Of a DNA stretch of 60,000 nt, positions 54,084 to 60,000 are shown one piece after another. The notes below the pieces were generated by a model. That model was given only the letters and a program-made list of their open reading frames with translations. It ran no database searches and was not told the origin of the DNA. The stretch's first letter is position 1; each line of letters opens with the position of its first letter. Source of the DNA: Owenia fusiformis (lineage: Eukaryota; Annelida; Polychaeta; Sabellida; Oweniidae). Location: positions 32,018,867 to 32,078,866 of the forward strand of contig CAIIXF020000008.1 in the NCBI GenBank assembly GCA_903813345.2. Reading direction: 5' to 3'. Made by a program: the position numbers and the translations under genes.

Positions 54084-54720
54084 TAACGGCCAATATATAA
54101 CTCAAATACTAGTTGACAGATTTTCTTCATATTTAGTGGAAAGATGTATATTGGTGAATAGTTTTACGCAAAAAAATTTTTTTCAAGATGGCCGCCGCTT
54201 TAAAAATGACGGGACTTTTTCGCAAAAATCATAAATTTTTCATTCTAAACCAAAGTAATTAATATTATTGTTTGAAATTTTGGTAGTGTATTCACAACAT
54301 TTATCTATTTCAGATATATTCCGTGTTTTTCATCCTGACCCCCAGGGGCCATGTATGGGGGGACAGGAAAACAGAAATTTTCGCTAATTTTTAGATCTTT
54401 CTGAAGTATAGCTTTATTATACTCAAATGAAAGGCAATTAAGAGTAGATTGCAAATATTGTATCTTTGTTCAGATTCGAGCCTCGTAAAATTCAAAATGG
54501 CCATCTAATGTACGATTTCGCAATAATTTTTCGATCCCTTCAAAGTATGGCTATATTATACTCAAATTGAAGGAATTTTGGAGTAGATCACAATTATGGT
54601 ATTATTTTTCAGATTTGTACCTCAGAAAATTCAAAATGGCTGCTTTGCAGGAATTCGCAATTCTAAAATCTAATTTTTTCATTTTCAACCAAAGTAATGA
54701 GTATAATTGATTGGAATTCG
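54084..54720. repeat. Diverged tandem repeat with 'caaaatggc' words
   Basis: Two to three diverged units of about 170 bp, each with a caa(g/a)atggcc(g/a) phrase, a tttttcga/agatc phrase and (t/a)attatactcaaat (near 54416, 54550). The style resembles the arms of the 3-kb fold-back element at 27446, but no mirror arm was seen. Confidence 0.5.
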
Positions 54721-55000
54721 GTTATTGATATTTTGTTCGTTGGGATTTGCTACTCCGCGGAGTTGCCATTATCTAGTTAGATATTTGTTTTTTCTCTATG
54801 GAGTATCATATTTACATTAAGATTATGCTGAACATTTATACTTAACTAAACTTTACATTTAGAAAGCCTAATTAATCTCACTTGAACAACCTGCCATCAT
54901 TAAAATGATAGACTGCGGATCCATGCATAATATGAAGCATCTACTGTAGTTTGATATGATACAAAATCCCTAATACTTAGTGCAGAGACTAGCTATAAGT

Positions 55001-55133
55001 AATGCCTCGTCACATTTGAGCTTCCAAAAATGAGATAAATATGCAGCATAAAATATGAGGATAAGCAGTACAATGGAGACTTTCATATCCAATTTGTGAA
55101 GCTCTGGCCGCTGAGAGGAAATGTGACATTTCG
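55001..55133. mobile_element. Short MITE family D, copy 3 (internally deleted)
   Basis: taatgcctcgtcacatttga, then gcttccaaaaatgagataaa, atgcagcataaaatatgagg; the right end is gaggaaatgtgac. It lacks the ctacggcaaccg part of the other two copies. Confidence 0.6.
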
Positions 55134-56295
55134 AAGCTCTCTTTTAGATTCAAAGTCGAACAAATAGAAAGAGTAGTTGGGCTGTTCATGTAAATACATG
55201 AATGTTACTTTTGCTTTTTTGCTGTTCATTTAAAATATCATTTGATTCATCCTTATTCAATCTGATTTGGTCAGTCAAAAATATACAATTACAATCACAG
55301 ATGCTTAAGCCTGCAAAAGTATCCGGTGTATATTTTTGATTCAAATTTTCATGAAACCCAAAACAGGTACTTTTGACAACTTTATTTGTCTTTTTCAGTG
55401 GATGGTAATTCTTTGATAACTCACAGTATATTTTTGTAAATTCAGATTTGGCTAAAAGATGGCACTTGCTAACATGGATACCAAAATTATGTTATTTAAA
55501 AAATAAACCAAAATTTCTGTTAGATAATATTTGCTAAATCATTTAAGTACATTGTATATTATTTTTTTATTTTTTCTGTCATCGGATGTTCTAATCTAAT
55601 CCTCTATCCTTGCAATGAGCTTATATAAAACAAACTTCATCATTTTCATTTTGTATACTCCACATTATTGCATCTCTCTTCATTTATCATACAAGAAGAT
55701 AGCTAGGTAGAAGGCCTGGTAGATATTTTTAGCTGTACAGAAATAAACCTCACTCTCCTGTTTAATGTTATGTATGAATCCTACAGCGATGCCAGATCAG
55801 TAGCAAAATAAGAAACTTTTGCATTTAACCTTAGTACAGTGCAGAGAGGGAGGGGGCATATCAAGATAATGTACACGGTAAACACGGGGGTAAAGCAGAC
55901 CCGATGATGCAATGAGCTTGCTCGGCGGTATCATGACTGTGTAACGGGTCTTAATGTATAAGTGTGCTCGGCGGTAGGTTCAAACAACGCGGATCCTCAA
56001 AGCATGTGCTCATGGTATATTTGTGTTTTAACACCCGTGGTAAAGGTCACTAAAATAAGGTATCAGAGGCCAACAAACATTGAAGGCAATAAGTGGTATG
56101 ACTTTGCGTGTACCCTATGTTTTTATTAAGTATAAGAATAAGTAACATTCATACTCATGGTCCAGTTAAACCAAAATCCGCTCATACTAGCCTCCCAAAT
56201 TCAACGTTATTCATAGTAAATATGGTGAAATTATACGGTCGGTTATATACTATACTAATGCCTTATCATGAAAACAGGTAAAGAACTAAATATAA
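55134..56295 (+). other. RyR intron 1, stretch with a G+C-richer patch
   Basis: 55860-56050 is richer in G+C and contains gctcggcggta twice (about 55920 and 55967) and cacggggg/cacccgtgg words; it may be a decayed element. No coding exon. Confidence 0.35.
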
Positions 56296-56492
56296 CAGTG
56301 ATCTCCCTAGCATTAATGCAAGTGGGGGTCGCACCCTCTAAATAACAGACTTGCACCTACCAGTACACATTTGCACCCTTTTGTACATGAGAAAAATCAT
56401 GAAAAATAGGCATATTTTGACCAAATTTGGTCTAAATTGTGTAAACACGAATATTGCGCCCACTTAAGGAAAAAATCTTGGGGAGAATACTG
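56296..56492. mobile_element. hAT-like MITE family F, copy 2
   Basis: Begins CAGTGATCTCCCTAGCATTA and ends CTTGGGGAGAATACTG; the interior matches copy 1 with substitutions. Confidence 0.72.
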
Positions 56493-58157
56493 CATGATAA
56501 TTTTCGCGCCATGCTGAATGCAAGAAGGAATAGAATGGCAGCTGGTATCTGTAAGGAAGGATCTAATGCTTATAAATATAGTAGGTAGTCAGTGAGGGCT
56601 TCAAGGTTAAACACATAAGCTTGGAATATTACTCACGAAGGTTAGAAGGATGAGAGCATGTATAATTTAGCATAATCCATTATTCACATTTAGTTATTTT
56701 CATTTGCAAGCTTTTTACAGTCTAGTCGGCACTAAGTGGAGATAGAAACACTCTTGCATCATCTGAAATATTTTTTTTTTATTTATTTTTTTTATTTTTT
56801 ATTTTTTTTTTTCATCTGAAATATGATTAGCAACCTTAATTGTATATTTTGATGATCTGTCCACGCTTAAGTTATTGTCTCTAAATGAAGATAAGACAGA
56901 AATTAAATTAGATTCTGCATAATGCCATTGTTTAGTTATCTTCATCAGAAAAATTGTTGATTACTATTGTTTTGAAGTAATTGATATGAATTGTAGGGGT
57001 TGTTGTATCGGTATTTTGGGTCAAATCTGTATTTGAGTAATCTTTCAACTTTACGTGATTTTACATTCTTTGGGTTATAATAGATGTCACTTGTTCCTAA
57101 GCTGCTTTTACTGACTACTGTTTGCCATTAGACAGTAGAAGTAGGTACTTAGCTTTACATCACAGGGAGGGTGTAAAGGTACAAGGAAAACAAACACAAA
57201 CACATAAAATTGATCTCATCTCTAGACTGATGTCAAATGACCCTTAAATGAATGGCCCATTGTTTGTAAATCAGTGTTCCTTACAGAAATCCCCCTTCAT
57301 GGTCAGATAAAACAGATGAGGTTCATTTGTTTGAGCTGATTAAATTATGATCAAATTCAATTTCAGAAATTGTCTTGCACTGCTGGTGGTGACATATTGT
57401 TATATAGTCTCCAACTTTATTTGCGGACGGTATTTGGTGTTTGGCATCTATAACAGCGGTTGACTGTAGGCATCTGTAACAAATGGCAGGTGGTGACATT
57501 TTGCATGGCAATGCCTTGTTTATATCAAGGAGCAATGGATGTTTTCCTAGGTTCCTTTGAAATATAACTGAAATCTTGTTTTTAATATCAATATGGGAGT
57601 GCATGTGATACATGATATAATATTTTTTATGATGAAAGGGTTATATTGAATAAATGTTACCTGAAATCTCCATAATATTTAAAGCAGTCCAAAGTTTTGT
57701 GTGTTTTCCCAAAAATTTAACATTCAGATCAGGGGCGGATCTGGACACCAACAAGGGGGGGGCATATTTCTGAAAAAAAATCCGCACTTATACAGAAAAA
57801 AACATTTTGGGCCCCTAAAACCAAAAAGAGGACCCATATTTATAAATATGGGTCCACTGTATAAATATGATATTTTGGGCAAGTCAAAAGAATTATAAAA
57901 CAGTTGATAAGCTAGTGTAATAACTGTCTCAAATATTTAAATGTTATACAATATGTTAGGTTATATTACAAGTAGGTGGCCTAGAGTGACCTGTGACCAG
58001 ATCCAATAGGTTAGGACTCACTATTTTAATTCATCAGAGTCATGGGCCTAGGCGGGGGGGGGGGTGATGGGTGCAATTGCACCCCTACAATTTTGTAAAG
58101 TTTGTTGAAAAAAACATTTAAAAAATAATAGTGATACCATCACAGGCTGGTATCGAA
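56493..58157 (+). other. RyR intron 1, unmarked stretch
   Basis: Contains a T-rich run (56772-56812), a gatcaggggcggatctggac repeat end at 57726 and G-runs at 57757 and 58052. The minus-strand frame at 57323-57613 has no recognised family. Confidence 0.4.
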
Positions 58158-58410
58158 ATATTTGTCCGCTGTGACGGAGCATGCTATTTTTCATAAACAC
58201 ACTAAGAATACTTCACGATTTATTTTTTAACTCATATGTTTCGTTATACCATACAAAGTTACTTACTCCATGCAATGGATATATCATTTACGGGTAACTT
58301 TAATTTCTGTTTGAAGTCCAATTACGCTGGGAAGAAAAGCTATTGAAAATGGCACCGGAGTATCATACTTCAAAATGTACCATTTCTTGTTTAATTTTCT
58401 AATCGTACTA

Positions 58411-59506
58411 TACGAGGGGTGATCCAAAAGTCTTGGACGCCACGCTCTAACTTTGCTATTTTCAAATATAATTACATGAAACTTTCAGATAATAAAGATC
58501 AACATCTTAACAACTTTGTGTATAAGTTTCAACAGAAAATAATATATTTTAGCTACTTTTCTAAATAGTTTTTAATACTGGGTCGCAGCCACCCGGAACG
58601 GTATTTGAATATAATAAATCACGTCACAACTGTTATAATATGGCAAATACTTTAGGTGCAGGTGCATAACCTAACACCATTCATGATATGAGAGAATTTC
58701 CGATTTTCAATCTGAGTGTCATCTACCATCATCATTTTCACGTATTAAGACCTACTTTTCAACATATTTTCCACAAATTTGAACACATTTTTCATACCGC
58801 TTTACCAATGAATGAAAGACATTTATGAAACCGCCATTGCTTATGTGATACAAATGCTGCTGGAGTGCCACTCTAAACCTCATCCAATGAGTAAAAAACA
58901 TTTTCTTCCAACCCTTCTTTCAACTTCAGAAATGGAAGAAAATCGCACAGAGCCATATCTAGACTATATCGTGCATATGGTAGCTGCTCAAGGTCAATAA
59001 AAGTGAGAATATCTTGTAGTATACTTTGTTCCACTTTGATTTCTTTCATGTTCTCCATTTCAGCAGCCATCTTGGAGCAAAAATGATACCAGAATGAGGG
59101 TTGCTTGTCTGATGTCATTTTCTTAGAATTTGACATATACAGCCATTGTCATATATGCCATGATATTCAAAACACAATTAATTGATTGCCTAATAACAAA
59201 GGAAGTAAACTAACATGGTTTAACATTCAAAATTCAAAGAAAGATAGTGTTCAAGACTTGTGAAACAAGTGAAATGGCGGGAACATTTAAGGCTGAAAGT
59301 TGTCATGTGCGTATACCGTTCCGGGTGGCAGGGTCCCTACATTAAAAACTATCTAGAAAACTACATCAAATATATAATTTCTCCATGAAATTAACACACA
59401 AAGTAGTTTGGTTGTTGGTCTTTATTATTGGAAAGTTTAAAGTAATTTTATCAAAAACCAACAAAATTAGAGCAGGGCGTCCAAGACTTTTGGATCACCC
59501 CTCGTA
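58411..59506 (-). mobile_element. Mariner element nested in the fold-back element
   Basis: TACGAGGGGTGATCCAAAAG and its mirror, flanked by TA on both sides. Arms extend about 190 bp (ggaacggtat near 58597 mirrors ataccgttcc near 59310). The other arm of the host element shows the empty site, confirming the borders. Confidence 0.88.
58873..59136 (-). pseudogene. Mariner transposase C-terminal fragment
   Basis: On the minus strand RYSLDMALCDFLPFLKLKEG corresponds to the YSPDLAPCDFxLFPKLKE block near the third catalytic residue of mariner transposases, followed by ENVFYSLDEV. The N-terminal part is missing, so it cannot be active. Confidence 0.7.
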
Positions 59507-60000
59507 TAGTGACACGATAATATTTACACATGGTTTCAGCATAACTATGAAGGTATCAATGAGATGTTGACGTATTTGGTCTTTTTAATTCTTTTATAAA
59601 AAATAATGTTTAATTTTTTTGTCCGCTGTGACGGAGCAGTTGCAATTGTGAACTGTGAAAATGCTCCGTCACAGCGGACAAAAAATATTAATATTATTTT
59701 TTATAAAAAAATTAAAAAGACCCAATGCATTAATATCTCATTAATACATTCAGAATTATGCTGAAAACATATGTTAATATTATCGTGTCACTATATCATG
59801 TCATTAAAAAGTTGGTACATTTTAGAGTTTGATACTCTGGCGCCGTTTTCAATAGATTTTACTCATAGCGTTTTTGGACTTCAAACAGAAGTGAAGGTTA
59901 CACGCAAATGATATATTCATTGCATGGAGTAAGTAATTATCTTTGATATAACGAAACATATGAGTTAAAAAATAAATCGTGAAGCATTCTTAGTGTTTTT

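Larger units (their letters stand above)
58158..60000. mobile_element. Mirror-image fold-back element (TTTGTCCGCTGTGACGGAGCA), continues past window
   Basis: The sequence 58180-58400 plus 59510-59640 reappears as its reverse complement at 59655-60000, around a hairpin of tttgtccgctgtgacggagc, a 24-bp loop and tgctccgtcacagcggacaa at 59618-59681. The left end near 58158 starts with the same word. The left arm is interrupted by a mariner element (58411-59506). The right arm lacks that insertion and runs off the window. Confidence 0.8.

Noticed and set aside
57323-57613. 96-residue minus-strand open frame
   Set aside because: It has scattered Cys and His but no recognised spacing or domain, and no splice or promoter support.

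Overview
The window is nuclear DNA from an animal, most likely an aquatic invertebrate. The genes are split by GT-AG introns, introns and intergenic DNA dominate and are visibly A+T rich, and small non-autonomous DNA transposons are everywhere. The sodium channel has the MFM inactivation motif familiar from arthropod channels, and the ryanodine-receptor first exon resembles the fly protein. The phylum cannot be fixed from the sequence alone. There are no prokaryotic operons, CRISPR arrays or Shine-Dalgarno patterns.

Region 1 (1-12507, +) is the 3' half of a voltage-gated sodium channel alpha-subunit gene: domain III, the inactivation linker, domain IV and a C-tail with an IQ motif. Two of its domain III exons are tandemly duplicated (S1-S2 and S6), which suggests mutually exclusive splicing. 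A piece of a third exon with its splice donor lies in a 119-bp tandem array. Two inverted copies of one transposon bracket the middle exons. Region 2 (12508-19268) is 3'UTR and repeats: a perfect 87-bp-arm hairpin element, a long-TIR mariner relic and a nested fold-back. Region 3 (19269-21747, -) is a two-exon type II membrane protein of the nucleotide-diphospho-sugar transferase kind, with a TTAA-flanked fold-back element about 40 bp upstream of its start. Region 4 (23645-26113) is a 71-bp satellite interrupted by a mariner-type MITE.

Region 5 (26235-32798, -) holds two von Willebrand A (VWA) domain genes separated by a roughly 3-kb fold-back element. One is complete, with 4 exons and a signal peptide; the other shows a single VWA exon. 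Region 6 (34708-37750, +) is a DUF3419/BtaA-like gene (SAM-dependent 3-amino-3-carboxypropyl transferase family of betaine-lipid synthesis). Its second exon is broken by a 983-bp fold-back element with a 7-bp target duplication, and a degenerate copy of its 3' end follows. Region 7 (38051-39078) has three tRNA-Arg(ACG) copies on duplicated segments.

Region 8 (39426-60000) has only one recognisable coding piece, the 17-codon first exon of a ryanodine receptor at 43233-43283. It is followed by at least 16.7 kb of presumed intron filled with tandem arrays, hAT-like, mariner-like and fold-back elements and a CCATGG-rich palindromic tract.

The genes do not form a pathway. The sodium channel and the ryanodine receptor both belong to excitability, but they are independent transcription units here. 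The main biology of the window is exon duplication in the channel gene and a very high load of inverted-repeat elements, one of which has inactivated or polymorphically disrupted a coding exon. Positions of repeats were read by eye, so their borders may shift by a few bases.
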